Assembly (NCBI GenBank): GCA_032207245.1 | Contig: CM063504.1 | Span: forward strand, 19,359,407-19,423,406 | Direction of reading: 5' to 3' | DNA length: 64,000 nucleotides | Origin: Pardosa pseudoannulata | Taxonomy: Eukaryota; Arthropoda; Arachnida; Araneae; Lycosidae | Shown: positions 1 to 13,290 of the stretch, piece after piece | How the letters are laid out: each line of letters starts with the position of its first letter | Position numbering within the stretch: position 1 is the first letter of the stretch | Made by a program: the position numbers and the translations under genes | The notes under the pieces: model-generated | What the model was told of the DNA's origin: nothing | The model's input: the letters and a program-made list of their open reading frames with translations, nothing else | Databases searched by the model: none

Positions 1-170
1 TATTTAAATCCATTATAAAGCATATTCAGGAAAATAAAGTGTGAACAATTCCTTTAGTTAAAGTTTAATTTTACTGTTATTTTATTAGATAACAATTTGT
101 CATTTTTATCTATGATGTATCAAAACATAAATTATTATGGATTGCGCAAAATAAAACTTTGAATATTAGA
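1..170. other. AT-rich DNA, nothing recognised
   Basis: Plain AT-rich sequence without a usable ORF or repeat. It leads into the duplicated block at 171. Confidence 0.6.
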
Positions 171-613
171 GTCTGTCCCATTAGTGATCAGCTATATTTT
201 TAAGCATCCCATGATGCCATTTATGAAAAAGGAAAAACTTCGTGAGAAAGATTTATTTGGTGTTACATGTAAAATAATTACTGTAAAATAGAGTTTTATA
301 ATAGATAAAGCAATTTGTCAGCATTTTAGTCTATGTATCTGCCAAAAAAGTAAGTCTATCTGAGCTGTTTGGAAAGTCGTACAGTTTGTCCCATACAGAT
401 CTGTCCCATTACTGATCAGCTCTCTTTTGAAGCATCACATGATGCTATTTATGAAAAAAGAAAAATTTCGTGAAAAAGATTTATTTGGTGTTACATGTAA
501 AATAATTACTGTAAAGTCGAGTTTCATAATAGATAAAACAATTTGTCATCATTTTAGTTTATGTACCTGCCAAAAAAGTAAATTTATGTGAGCTTTTTGA
601 AAAATCATACAGT
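171..613. repeat. Two-copy tandem duplication, about 214 bp per copy
   Basis: Positions 171-384 and 400-613 are the same segment with scattered substitutions and no large indels. Both begin at a CTGTCCCATTA motif and share the internal motif TTTATTTGGTGTTACATGTA. The 15-bp linker between them (385-399) contains a shorter CCCAT echo. The substitutions suggest an old duplication. A short ORF on the minus strand overlaps copy 2 but is not present in copy 1 and is not credible as a gene. Confidence 0.9.
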
Positions 614-918
614 GTCGATCCATGTGTAAAATTGATAAATAGTAGACACTACTTGGAAAATTTGTAGATTGTTTATGAGATTCCCCTTTAAGTACTCTCA
701 AAAGGAAAACTCGTTCTAAGAAATCACAAAAATTCTGCAAGCTATTTTTAGCGGTATTTTTAGCGGAGACTCTAGTCATTAAAGGGTTAATAATTTGCTT
801 CAAAAAATATTTTTAGGTCTATTAAAACTGTCTACACAAAAATGAGCATTGACTTTTAGATATCTCTAAAACTATATTGTATGGGGAAAATTTAATGACA
901 CAGTAATAAACAATAAAA
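614..918. other. AT-rich DNA with a possible piggyBac-type end
   Basis: Mostly AT-rich. At 775-790 the sequence reads AGTCATTAAAGGGTTAA; its reverse complement starts TTAACCCTTTAATGACT, which resembles ends of TTAA-targeting MITEs. No partner end is visible, so it may be a solitary or truncated end. Confidence 0.3.
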
Positions 919-1026
919 TTCGACAGTGTTTTTTTTTTGATTTATAAAAAATATAATGAGAAACTGATAATAAATAAGCAACTTATTGCTTATTTATTTT
1001 TTATAAATACAAAAGACACTGTCGAA
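919..1026. repeat. 108-bp foldback (near-palindrome)
   Basis: The outer arms read TTCGACAGTG and CACTGTCGAA, a perfect inverted match. The arms continue through an imperfect T-rich and TTTATAAAAAATA stretch to an inner stem AATAAATAAGCAA / TTGCTTATTTATT with a 4-base loop. The whole block can fold into one long hairpin. This is typical of a small foldback MITE, but no clear target duplication is visible. Confidence 0.75.
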
Positions 1027-1798
1027 GCCCATGCACAGTTGAATTCTATACATTATAAAAAAACCTGTATAAAAAACTAACAATTTTATGTTAAATACTA
1101 AAAAAATCTGAGCATCATTAAGAGAAGGAATTCGAAGAAACACAATCATGAAAAATAAACATCTAAAATTTTCATCTATTCAGAAAAGATCCAATAAATC
1201 AAATCACAAAAACTCAAATATAATTGAAATATAGCACAAACGGAAGATAAAATTGAAATATTAAAAATCATACTGAGATATCAAATTTTGTATGAATGTA
1301 TGTATAAAAAGATAGATCTTCAATCTGATCCAAAAAAGTATCGATATTTTGACTGTAATTGAGGTGTCATGCTTCCAAATTTAAAAAATATTCAGGTCTA
1401 GTCCTATAACAAAAATATAAATAAATGAATATCATGAATTATGAACAAGTGGTCTCCACAGTTTAAGAGCGCTTTCACGTGTAAAAGAAGTATATGACAG
1501 CGTGTGGTTTTTATGATAGGTTATAACAGGGCCAACGACGTTTGGCCGACGTTGGCCAAACGACGGCCATTATATACAATTTTGTGGACTACAGTAGAAT
1601 CATGCAATTTATAATTGAAATAGATATCGTACTGACTATAGTAAATTTAATATTTTTTTATTGCTTCATTAATTATTATTGTTATAATTTTATGTAATTT
1701 TAGATATTTAACAATTTAATCGTTAATTTATGCACAATAATAAAAACTTTAGTAATAATGTATTGTTTTAAATTTTCGGTTAAAAATTTTTATATATA
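1027..1798. other. AT-rich spacer with a GC-rich palindrome
   Basis: No gene recognised. The one conspicuous item is a short GC-rich inverted repeat: CGTTTGGCC at 1539-1547 and GGCCAAACG at 1554-1562 around the loop GACGTT, with further GGCC blocks on both sides (1530-1567). In this AT-rich setting it may be the terminus of a transposon; the partner was not found. Confidence 0.5.
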
Positions 1799-2284
1799 CT
1801 AGATGACCCGACAGACGTTGTCTTGTTTTAACGTTATAAATCCAAAAATTGTAAGACGTTTTTAAATAAATTATAAACTGGACCGTTTTCATTGAAAAAT
1901 AAAGAAAAAAAAATATTTAAAAATACTTAACGTCTCACGCTTACAGTCATCACAAATGCTATTAGATTAAATTAAAATTCCCACATCACCTGTACTGGCA
2001 TTCGACCTTGGAACTTCTCGTACTGAAGCCCGTTGCACCGACCACTGCGCCACAGATACCTAACCAGTGAAAGGTTTCAAGAGGCTTTACAATAATCTCA
2101 ATAATCACGTAATTCTAGCTTTTTAATAAAAAAAACATTTTCTATCGGATCAAATTGTGAATCTAAACCATTCTCGAATCAAATTAATTACATACACAAA
2201 ATTTCATCAAAATTAGTCAGCCGTTTATGAATAGTTACAAACACACTTACAAACACACGGACAAAATAATTTTATATCTAAAGG
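1799..2284 (-). mobile_element. Small non-autonomous Helitron, copy 1, with an internal tRNA-like unit
   Basis: Read on the minus strand, the element ends in a small imperfect hairpin (GACAACGTCTGTC), 11 nt later CTAG at 1802-1799, and then host T. The 5' end is at 2284 next to host A. This A/T insertion site, the CTAG terminus and the nearby hairpin are Helitron hallmarks. The 5' end aligns with copy 2 (6348-6793), although its first base is C where copy 2 has T. Inside lies a tRNA-like unit: A box TGGCGCAGTGGTC at 2052-2040 and B box GGTCGAATGCC at 2007-1997. Their spacing of about 45 nt is tRNA-like. There is no coding capacity, so it would depend on Rep/helicase from elsewhere. Confidence 0.75.
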
Positions 2285-2805
2285 TCAACCGAAAGTTTAA
2301 AACAATACATTATTACATTATTACTGGTATACAATACATATAAACACACATACGAACACTGTGTTGTCCGCTAGAATAAAAAGGACATCCCTAATGAGCT
2401 TCGCAGTGTCTTTTGGATTGACCAGGCATGGGTTATAATATTATAAGGATTTTCAAGGGTTTTCAGTGGGAAAGATTTTTTTGTTACATTTGATTATGTT
2501 AAGATAGTTTCATCAAAAGTGAGTTTGTAAAATTTTCTAATAGGGTTAGAAGTATGTTTCAGTTAATAGCAAATTCAATTAATTTTAAATATAACAATTT
2601 TCTTCTAATCTGTGTTCTATGATTGGTTATTAAATCAAGCCTCAGTAGTCTAAATAAATTTCTGGTAACTGCTATGTAACCTTTTAAAGACTAAGTCATA
2701 ACACCTTTAAGTTTAAATTATAACATCTTTGAACCCAAAACCATTTTTTCCATCAAATACAATTTCCTTTTCATAGGAATTCTATATAGGAACATCTTAT
2801 CTCTA
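2285..2805. other. AT-rich spacer between two Helitrons
   Basis: No gene seen. Around 2391-2408 a CTTCGCAGTGTCTTTTG stretch resembles the reverse complement of the right arm of the 919-1026 foldback, hinting at a diverged relative. Confidence 0.4.
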
Positions 2806-4165
2806 CTAGCATATAGCCCGTCATATGACGGGAGATTAAAATTTTTAATTTTTTAGAATTTTAAAGTACCCGATGAGGCAATTAAAAAAAATGGTTTGTG
2901 TTTTGGCTGAGAATTATCTGGTACGAGCTCAATAATTTGTCTGCCTTCATACTCCTCTAAAGTCTCCCGATACTGTAAATGTAGTTTAGAATCCAATTAA
3001 ATTAATTTAGAAAGATTGTGGCGGAAGTTTATATTTCCCCATAGATGGCGTGCCTCCCTTTTACGTCAGAGAATGTAAAGCGTCCATTCGGGCATTCGGA
3101 AATTGTACTTCGGTAGGATTCAAACCCATCATGTTAGCAACTGTATATAGTCAGTAAATAAATGTTATGCTTTATAGAAACAGTAGTACTGATCCTTTTA
3201 TGGATATAGGAACTTTTTCTATCCCGCCTGCACCTGTAGTTTTCTAAAACGCCTTATTTTATTTTTGCGATTTTCGCGTCAAAGATAGTTTACCACCGCG
3301 GAATGTAATGAGGTATTTGCACATTTGGGGGATTCGAACAACTTAGTATTTTTCTGATAATTCCAGACTCGTAAATTCCAAAAATTTTCTCAAAAATGTA
3401 AATACCTGGGTCCATTATTTTAAAAATTAATTTTAAAGTTAAGCGATAATCACGTGACATCAAAACGCTCCGTGATTGGTTGTAACGTCATCGTTCACGA
3501 TATCCAATATTTTCTTATTGCTTGTAAGCGTTCACTATTTTCCGATTTTGTTTTTGCAAGTTTTTTGAATTTTCTAGCTATCAAAATTTCTAGCTATTAA
3601 AATTAGAAAACGTAAAAGTTCCTCGTTGGTTCAAAGATGTCCGAATCTTCCGAAGTTTGCCGAAGTTCAACAGCTATACTCGGAAAGCGATGTGAAATAG
3701 CTGCAGTTAAATCCCAAACAGCGAGCTAGCTAGATCAGTGATACAGCGATCAGTGATAGGGCTATTTGAATGCTCCCTATAGTTCAATGTACATTGATTG
3801 AATCAAAGAAATCGTTGAGATTAAAGATCCGATTACAAGACATTCCAGTTCACTGCTAAAGGAATGTGTTTCAAATATAAAATACTAAAGCGATCGAAAT
3901 AAACATGCTCCACCCTCAACTATTGGAACGACCGTATGGGGAACCATTTCCCCTTTTATATTTAATAAATATTAAATGTATAGGGAACCATTTTACAATT
4001 ATGCTGACTAAAGATTATTCGTTTTAAAAGTTTACTCGCTTTGAATTTGGCTAACCCTAACTCATCAAGAATCCAATGTGGATACCTCTATCCATTCCAG
4101 GTCCAACCGCTTCAAAAGTTCGAGAACAGTGGGACAGATAACTTAGGCTATTATTATATAGGGGA
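2806..4165 (-). mobile_element. Non-autonomous Helitron, about 1.36 kb
   Basis: On the minus strand the 3' end has a perfect 16-bp palindrome, CCCGTCATATGACGGG (2832-2817), then 7 nt and CTAG (2809-2806), followed by host T. The 5' end at 4165 starts TCCCCTATATAATAATAG and is preceded by host A. A 5' TC, a 3' hairpin plus CTAG and insertion between A and T together fit Helitron structure closely. No Rep/helicase coding is present. The interior is more complex than its surroundings and includes a promoter-like stretch near 3440-3500 (CACGTG at 3451, ATTGG at 3475, AACGTCA at 3484). A 30-codon ORF lies at 3637-3729 on the strand opposite to the element. These may be captured host sequence. Confidence 0.8.
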
Positions 4166-4590
4166 TTTTACGGCGATTTCTTAAAAATCTCCCTATACAT
4201 TTTATGCATTATAATATATAATGCAATATAATATATAATGCACGTATAATGCAATTTATAAAATGCATTTCTGCTATATTTTTAATATCATTTGACAGAT
4301 AATTAATGTCTATAAAAAGCTAAAATTATAAAAAGAGAACCTCCTTGAATTACCAAAATAATATAATTTTAATGTAAGAAATCTCTTTTTACATTTTATA
4401 TGTTTTAAAATTTTTAAATAAATTTTAACTACCTATTAATCGAACATTTTGTATTACCCAAGAAAATAATGAATTTTTAATTTTCTAAACGGGCAAAAAA
4501 ATAATAATCTCGTAGTTGCTTAATTATAAAACGCAGCATAAAAAATAAGGGTAAATCTATAAATCATTGATATTTAGAAGGATTGAATGA
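4166..4590. other. AT-rich DNA with short palindromic repeats
   Basis: Near 4198-4275 there are several repeats of ATGCATTATAATATATAATGC-type sequence that can pair with each other. Otherwise plain AT-rich DNA. Confidence 0.5.
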
Positions 4591-5420
4591 GATTGAAGGA
4601 TAAGGGTACATGCAATCTACTTCTTGTGGGGAAGTAATCACGTGGAAACAAAATGGTGGTCTAAATGTCCCCTTTAGAGCTGGCATCCCCTTTTACCACG
4701 GTAAAACTGTCAATGACAGCCCCCTATTACCATTCTGTCATCCGTTGTTTCGATATCGCAGCGAAAACAATCTTTACGCTACTGCTCCCCCTGTAAATGC
4801 CGTGACATACGCAGAAGTTGCTTTGATGTATGTTATGGTCGCATCCGAAAACTCACGTACAATATAATCTTACGGGAGGTCCCCCTTGCCGTTTTTAAGC
4901 ATCACTGTACACTATAATGGCCATAGGTTCTCCCACAACAACAGAATGAGATGAGGGAGGCAAAAAAAAAAAAAATAAAAAAAGAAGAACCTGCAAAACG
5001 CCGTAGAAACTTGGGGGTGGCAAGATGGAAAAAAAAATTTTTTTGGCTAAGGTCTGAGTCTGACTTTGATGGATATGGCAATTTTGCGAATCCGAACCCC
5101 ATGTTGCTATTGTGTTATGAATTAGGTAGGGGGAGGTGGTGGGGTAGGGCAGACGATCGTGTCTTTTGCTGCTTATATTTATTTATGTATTTATTTATTT
5201 TTCCGCAAGGGTGATACGGGGCTTTGAAAAGGCAAAGAATTATGAAAGTCCGAGAGCCGTCGGTAAAATATGATGATGTGGGAAAAGGAACATGTAATCA
5301 AGAATGTTTTCACTTGGATTTTCTGGGCGTAATTCGTGGAGGAATAACAAGGAGAGTTTACGGAGGAAAAGAGGTATTTGGAGGTTGAAGATCAAAGAGG
5401 GTTCTATATATTTATGTCGT
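4591..5420. other. Sequence-complex stretch, no gene recognised
   Basis: This region is less AT-rich than its neighbours and holds overlapping open frames of 60-90 codons, for example 4610-4867 on the plus strand. None shows a domain or motif I recognise. The frame at 4951-5214 runs through an A-rich tract and codes mostly Lys/Arg/Glu, which is expected from composition alone. It could be a host exon, regulatory DNA or an old transposon; I cannot tell. Confidence 0.3.
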
Positions 5421-5948
5421 GAATTTCTAGAGCTCTGAAATCATGGTTAAAATGCGAGTAAGAAAAAAATTGCAAATAATTTTGTAGGATAAGCCTATTT
5501 TATGTACATGTAAATAATAGAGTAATGAGCTCTGCTTATATTCATACTATAAAGGTAAAAAGTGAAAAGCGCTTAGGCTGCATTCATTGCTCCTAGTATT
5601 ATGTAAAAAGCACTATATTTAGGAAACATTTCACAATAAAGTTTGCCTCAACAATTCTTAATTTAGGTGCAAATAATAAGCCTTTTTTACATACAGATTC
5701 AGATTCAAATCCTCATGATTATAGTTTTAGTATAAATGAAGATATGATAGTTGTTATCATTGCAATAACCATAGAAAAAAAAAGTAATAGCAAAAGGCTG
5801 TCTTCAGCATTTTATTTTCTCTAACAAGCTTGGATTGATTTAATAAAATATTATAATCTAAAGATATATCAGTTTATTGAAATGAACAACCAAATTCGAT
5901 TTGTTAAATTAAACTTTAAACTAAAAAATTTTTTTGGCTTTCAATAAT
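5421..5948. other. AT-rich DNA, nothing recognised
   Basis: No repeats, hairpins or coding signs noted. Confidence 0.5.
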
Positions 5949-6007
5949 TAATTATAGTTTAGCTGTTGTTTGCGTGCATTACAATGTGTTGATGATTTAG
6001 ATAGTAA

Positions 6008-6085
<78 letters not shown>

Positions 6086-6347
6086 TATGTGTGTGTATTA
6101 TACATACATGCACACATATATATGCATATACAAACTGTATATGTATCTATGATATATGTTGTATAATTGTATATGTTAATTTTAGTTTAGCTGTTACTTC
6201 CATATATTATAACGTGTTGATGATTTGAATAGAAACTTATATATGTGTGTGTTATATATAATAGACATTTGTATGTATATATATGTATATATATATCTTA
6301 TATATATTATATATGTGTGTATTATATATATAATACATATTTGTATA
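5949..6347. repeat. Tandem duplication (228-bp offset) with embedded (TA)n
   Basis: The segment starting TAGTTTAGCTGTT at about 5955 recurs at about 6183 and runs through GTGTTGATGATTTGAATAG-like sequence into a TA-rich tract. In copy 1 the tract is pure (TA)n at 6010-6079. In copy 2 it is interrupted by GTGTGT and GTATG motifs. The duplication ends where a Helitron begins. Confidence 0.75.
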
Positions 6348-6793
6348 TCTTTATATATAAAATTCTTCTGTCCGTGTGTTTGTAATAGAACTCCTCCTAA
6401 AAGTCTGGACTTATTATGATGAAATTGAAATTTTGTGTATGCAATTAGGTTGATTCGAGAATGATTTAGATTCACATATTTGATCCGATAGAAAATGTTT
6501 TTCTTTTCATTAAAAATACAGAATTACGTGCTTATTGAAATTATTATAATGCTGCTTGAAACTTTTGTGGCTCAGCTGGCTTCAGTACGAGATGTCCCCG
6601 GATCGAATCCCAGTATAAGTGATGTGGGAATTTTTATTTGTGATGACTGTACGCATGGTAGTATCAACTATTTTTAAAATATTTTTTTCCTTACGTTTCT
6701 ATCAAAATGGTCCAATTTATAATTTACCTGAAAACGTTTTACAATTTTTGGATTTACAGCATTAAAACAGAACAACGTCTGTCGGTCGTCTAG
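6348..6793 (+). mobile_element. Small non-autonomous Helitron, copy 2, with an internal tRNA-like unit
   Basis: Same family as 1799-2284 but on the plus strand. It starts TCTTTATATATAAAATTC after host A at 6347 and ends GTCTGTCGGTCGTCTAG before host T at 6794. The internal A box TGGCTCAGCTGG is at 6568-6579 and the B box GGATCGAATCC at 6600-6610. Compared with copy 1, about 12 nt are missing between the boxes, which should weaken any Pol III promoter. The subterminal GATGAAATT...AAATTTTGTGTATG region resembles abundant Helitron-type repeats known from insects. The 60-codon ORF crossing it is not meaningful. Confidence 0.75.
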
Positions 6794-7066
6794 TGCATAT
6801 ATATTCATATATATGTGTGTGTGGAGAGAGAGAGATATTGAGAATTGTCAGCGTGTGTGTATCATTGCTGAAAATACGTATTTCTATCAACTGACTATCT
6901 TGATTAGTTTTGCTTATGAACATTATAGAAGATTTTAAATCTGTAAAATTTAGTTATTCTTTCGGAAATTTTTTACATGAATTTGAAGTCTTTTCTCTTA
7001 TTTGCAAAAATGATTCGAAATAGAGGAATTTTAAAATTCTAATCAATATAATTCCTTAGAATTTCG
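6794..7066. other. Spacer with GT/GA simple repeat
   Basis: A short GTGTGTG-GAGAGAGAGA tract lies near 6815-6835. The first copy of the SINE target duplication is at 7054-7066. Confidence 0.5.
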
Positions 7067-7243
7067 GCTGAACGATGGCTGATTGGTTAGGGTGGTGGCT
7101 TTCGGTACCGGACTTCGCGGGTTCGAATCCCACAGTGGCATGAATATTCGTAACCGTTCGGGATCGGCTTTAAACTGTAGGTCCCGGTCTTAATTGCCCT
7201 CGTGTTGCAAAAAGTAGACCGTAGCACTCCAAACCAAACCAAG
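7067..7243 (+). mobile_element. tRNA-derived SINE with perfect 13-bp TSD
   Basis: The 5' part is tRNA-like: A box region GATGGCTGATTGGTTAGG near 7074 and B box GGGTTCGAATCCC near 7119-7131. A tRNA-unrelated body follows (CCGTTCGGGATCGGCTTTAAA), ending in CCAAACCAAACCAAG. The 13-bp sequence CCTTAGAATTTCG is present at 7054-7066 and 7244-7256, a perfect target-site duplication. This supports a relatively recent LINE-mediated insertion and fixes both ends. It is the best full-length reference for the other copies here (37429, 42880, 54320 and fragments). The tail is CCAAA-rich rather than poly-A. Confidence 0.92.
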
Positions 7244-9650
7244 CCTTAGAATTTCGCATTTTGAAATTCATGCATGCAGTATGTCATATATCACATGAAT
7301 TGCTTAATTCGTGCGTGTTATTAATTACTGAATTTCACAACAATGAGTAAATAATAAGAAGTACAAGTTGAATAAAATTTTAGAACATTGAATGTCTTTT
7401 GAATGCTCTTTAAATAAGAAATAATGTGTATGGTTAGACTAGCATATGAACAAAACTTATGTATACATGAAAAAAATAGAGAGAAATCCATTCAAAATGC
7501 TGAACTAAGATATCTTGCCTGAGACCAATCCAGCCTGTATTACCATGACTGAAGGCATAAAATTCCTCTTCGTGTTCCCTGTGGTAATTATTTCCACGCA
7601 TAATTTATTCCCTTTCATGGTTGATACTATCGGATCGGGCCATCTACACTGATGCCATCGGTATGAAAAAGGTTTCTTCAGTTTAAAGAGCTGTCAGCGT
7701 CGTCAAACTGTTAACCGTGTGCAGACGCCGCGATGACACTTCCAATCTTGCCATTGATGTAAGTACATAAGCCAACTGTCGTCGTAACAACGAGATTGAC
7801 TGTCAAATCAGGAAAACACAGACAACGATCCATTGATATTTAAATGCAACCATCAGAACATCAAGCTGGGCAACAACCTCTTGACTAAACAAAAGTCGAA
7901 GAATTTGTAAAGATAGTAATTTTACGAAACGCTCCCTTGTTCAGCGATATCATAGTATTTTTGTTATGTAAGTCCTATCAAAATTACGCAAGATAATTTT
8001 CTTGTATTACAACAAAATAGTGTTTCTTTCCAGAAAGATGTGAATAGAGTTTCTGAAGCACTTGAATTATCTTAACAGATTGTTTCATGAAGAAGCTTTC
8101 AAATATCATGATAAACATCAGTATTATTTTCAAAAAATTACTTTAAGATATATTATGCACTCATAAAAAACTCTGAATAGGTACATTATGAGCTAAAGGA
8201 AGTATTTTAGTTGTAAATATTTTCAAATCTAAACTTGCTCCTCAAAAATAAGAACAATCAACATTCTCCAGAATGAATACCCTCAGTATTTGAATATCTT
8301 CCACAGCAATTCAACCAAGAACTCAATAAAGCTTCCGTATGGAAACATGGCCTCACAGTTTATCACGTACATTGAAATAGTAAAATAACTTTTCAAGTGA
8401 CAAGCTTAGAGCTGGATATTTCAGATAATAAATAAGCTTCTTTCATACTACATCAATTGTGTGTTTAACTATGATCAGTTTCTAAAAGAAAGACCTAAAG
8501 ACGCCTTGTCTATTATTAGTAAGACACATGAAAAAATTTCTGAATTTTAAACCAATGTGGAGTATGCGTTAATATGCTATTATTACTTCCATTTCCCTAT
8601 GTGATATTTTGTAAAGCTTTTTTAACTTTTAGTAAACATTGCCTATCTTGGAATAATTTATTTTGTTTAAGTTTTGTTTCAAAGCATTTCTTTAGCGAAT
8701 GCTAAAAATACAGAAAAGTATTTTAAAAGTACATACTTTTTATTTATACGTTATTTACGTTACTTACATTATATATGTATATAAAGAAGCAAATTAAAAA
8801 ATCTTAACTAATCTTTGCTAATCTTAAATTAGAAAAAGATGTAATTTTTGTTTTCTATTTAAAGCCATAACATATTTTTATTTTTATTTCAAAATCTGGT
8901 TTCACCAAATTTACTAATTATGGTACTAATTAAAAGAAACCGACTTATTAAATCTAAATAAAATAGCCACAAATTTGAAACAGGTGGTCCAATAACTATT
9001 TTTTAATTCCGCAGCTATTGGAGTTTAATTAACTCCCTTTAATATATTTTTGTATATCTTTTATGGAACGTATATGTTACAGCAAGTTTTAGCTGAAAAG
9101 AATGACATGCATATTTTCACAAGTTTCAAAATTTTAATTTCATTTTATTTTCGATTGTTAGTTATTTTCTTTCTTATACCGTCTATTCCGTTTAAAGCTT
9201 TCTGACTTTCATCTTATAAGGCTTTTATTTACACACATATACATGTATATATGTCTGTACATATGCTTGTTTGTATATGTCTTTTCCCTTTCTATGTATA
9301 TATATATATATATATGAGGTCTAAAAAAAGGTAGTTGGAAATTACATGAGTTAAAAACAATTTTAAAAAGGGAACTCTTTTACAATAATAAAATAAATGA
9401 AAAAGACCCACGCTCGCGTAAGCTTTTAGGATAATCCGGTCAGGCGGAAGCATTTTGTAAGAATTTGATGAGCTTGCAAACAGATAAGTTTTTCAGTGAG
9501 CGCGTGGACATGGAGTTGTTAACAACACTCTACGCGTGTCTTCGACGTAAAAGTGAAAATGGTGCAAGTTTTACTTTAACGATGGTTTAATAATCTTATT
9601 ATTATCAAGAAGACTGTTTTCCATTTGCCTTAACTCTGGATCACGACATG
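7244..9650. other. No gene recognised; partly sequence-complex
   Basis: The right TSD copy is at 7244-7256. The stretch 7500-7920 is more balanced in base composition and contains no repeat I recognise, so it could be regulatory or coding in an undetected short exon. From 7920 to 9650 it is plain AT-rich DNA with a TATATG-type tract at 9295-9316. Confidence 0.4.

Positions 9651-10140
<490 letters not shown>

Positions 10141-10192
<52 letters not shown>
10141..10192. repeat. (TA)n microsatellite, about 52 bp
   Basis: Pure TA tract. A frame read through it gives the meaningless Tyr-Ile repeat seen at all TA tracts in the window. Confidence 0.97.
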
Positions 10193-10197
<5 letters not shown>

Positions 10198-10880
10198 AAC
10201 TCTCCCCATGTACGGTGACATGACCTAATGTGAAAGAAGAATAAATATGTAACTAGTGAAAATATCTTCCACCAATTACATGGGAAATTTAGACTCTATT
10301 ATTTATTTTACCCGGGCTTCCTGGGCAAAAAGAACTCCTAATTGTAGTTCAGTCGTGACTCCATAAAAAAAAACACAACTCAGCGTTTTGGTACTTAATT
10401 AAAGATAGAAAAAGCATCGGTCAACAGACTGTCTGGACAGTACAACGGCTGTGCTTAGAATGCTACAAGAATACATTTTTCAATGTTTCTGACTCCCAGA
10501 TCGAGAGATCCCGTGATTTTGTTTCGGTGAGTCGTTAATTATTTTTAGGATGACAAGAATGACCATTTAAGATAGCTTGGAAACCACACAGATGGCAATT
10601 TAATTATTGGAGGAGCAATACCATTTTAAAGGGACAACTGAAAAATGGGACCATTGGACAGAAAATTCAGCTTCAGCTTTAGTTGTGAAAGACACGTAAA
10701 AAGAATTAAGTCCAAGAGTGCTTCTTTATCTGACTTTTTAAGAGAGGAAAATAAGGTATTAAAAAGTGAGATGTTGGAAAAAGGAGAATTTTGGATATCT
10801 GTTTTAGTGGTAATAATTTTGGATATATTAAACAACACTCCCCACGTACGGTGACATGACCTAATGTGAAAGAGGAATAA
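10198..10880. repeat. Pair of 46-bp direct repeats about 636 bp apart
   Basis: Positions 10198-10245 and 10834-10880 share CTCCCCAYGTACGGTGACAT and then GACCTAATGTGAAAGARGAATA with very few changes. Sequence on either side differs between copies. They may be ends of a larger element or two copies of a short dispersed repeat. The 636-bp interval has small overlapping ORFs of about 70 codons on both strands (10626-10854) that I do not recognise. Confidence 0.8.
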
Positions 10881-11627
10881 ACTGCTTTTGATACGAGAAA
10901 AATAATTTAATCATATACCAGAAGGTGGCAAAAGCAAAATAATCGCCTCGGCGCAAACAAAAGAATATCTTTCTGGCACATATTTCTTATTACCGATATA
11001 CGTTATTTACCAATCCTACCGCGGCTACCGAAATTAACTCGTTCGGGGGTCAATACTACATCAGAGCCCCATTCTGAAACAAAAGACACGGCTGCAGCAG
11101 CAAAGGTTCTTTTGAAGTTGTCACCAACTTTTGACGGCCGTCCTTTGTTTGTTCCGAAATCCGAGCATAATTAGCGGTCTCCATCCATCGCTAATTTTTC
11201 CCAGAATCGACATAAAGTGGCAGCTGATGTCGCGTTCGGGTTTTTGAAGAAGTGAATGTGACATGCTGGAAGAAGAGGTAATTATGGATTATGAGCAGAT
11301 ACGTGGGAAGGTTGGCAGATGGATATTCCCATTCAAAAGGAGCATTTTACATGAGAAAAGAACTCAAAGGAGATCTTTGCTGCACTCATATATTTTCTTA
11401 CTTTTTCTTTTACTAAAAGCAATTTCTTGGGAAATAATATATTTGAGTTTCATTTATTTTAACTATCTGTTATAATACGTATGTAACAAGTCGACGTATG
11501 TGTGCGAGAAAGAGAATGAGAATAAATGAATAGTATCACTGAATAGCCACTGGATAGGTAATGAGTTTTCATCATTAAGTCTTTCTGTTTCTCACATAAT
11601 AATATATATACAAAATATAATATATAT
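10881..11627. other. Sequence-complex stretch, possible regulatory DNA
   Basis: From 10900 to 11260 the composition is balanced and sequence complexity is high, with homeodomain-like TAATTAGCGG and GCTAATTTTT motifs near 11170-11200. No protein domain is recognised. The 70-codon ORF at 11263-11475 has no recognisable features. Confidence 0.3.
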
Positions 11628-11742
11628 ACTTTATATATATACATATACTTTATAATAATATATACACTTTATATATATACTGTATACTTTATAATAATAT
11701 ATATACTTTATATATATACTATATACTTTATAATAATATATA
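11628..11742. repeat. 39-bp tandem repeat, three copies, TA-rich
   Basis: The unit ACTTTATATATATACT followed by RTATACTTTATAATAATATA starts at 11628, 11666 and 11705. The last copy runs directly into the TA that flanks the Tc1/mariner-type element. Confidence 0.85.
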
Positions 11743-12830
<1,088 letters not shown>

Positions 12831-12939
12831 AGACTTCAACGTTCGTTATTAGCGCTAGCTGATTAGGCTTCTCCTTGCCCAGTAGCCCGGACAATAGAGG
12901 CTACATAATTACTGTGACTAGAGGAAATAAATTTATTAC

Positions 12940-13290
<351 letters not shown>

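Noticed and set aside
4951..5214. 87-codon Lys/Arg-rich ORF
   Set aside because: Runs through A-rich tracts and overlaps an opposite-strand frame; composition explains it.
10626..10854. Pair of about 70-codon ORFs on both strands
   Set aside because: They overlap head-on in the same DNA with no motif; chance frames likely.
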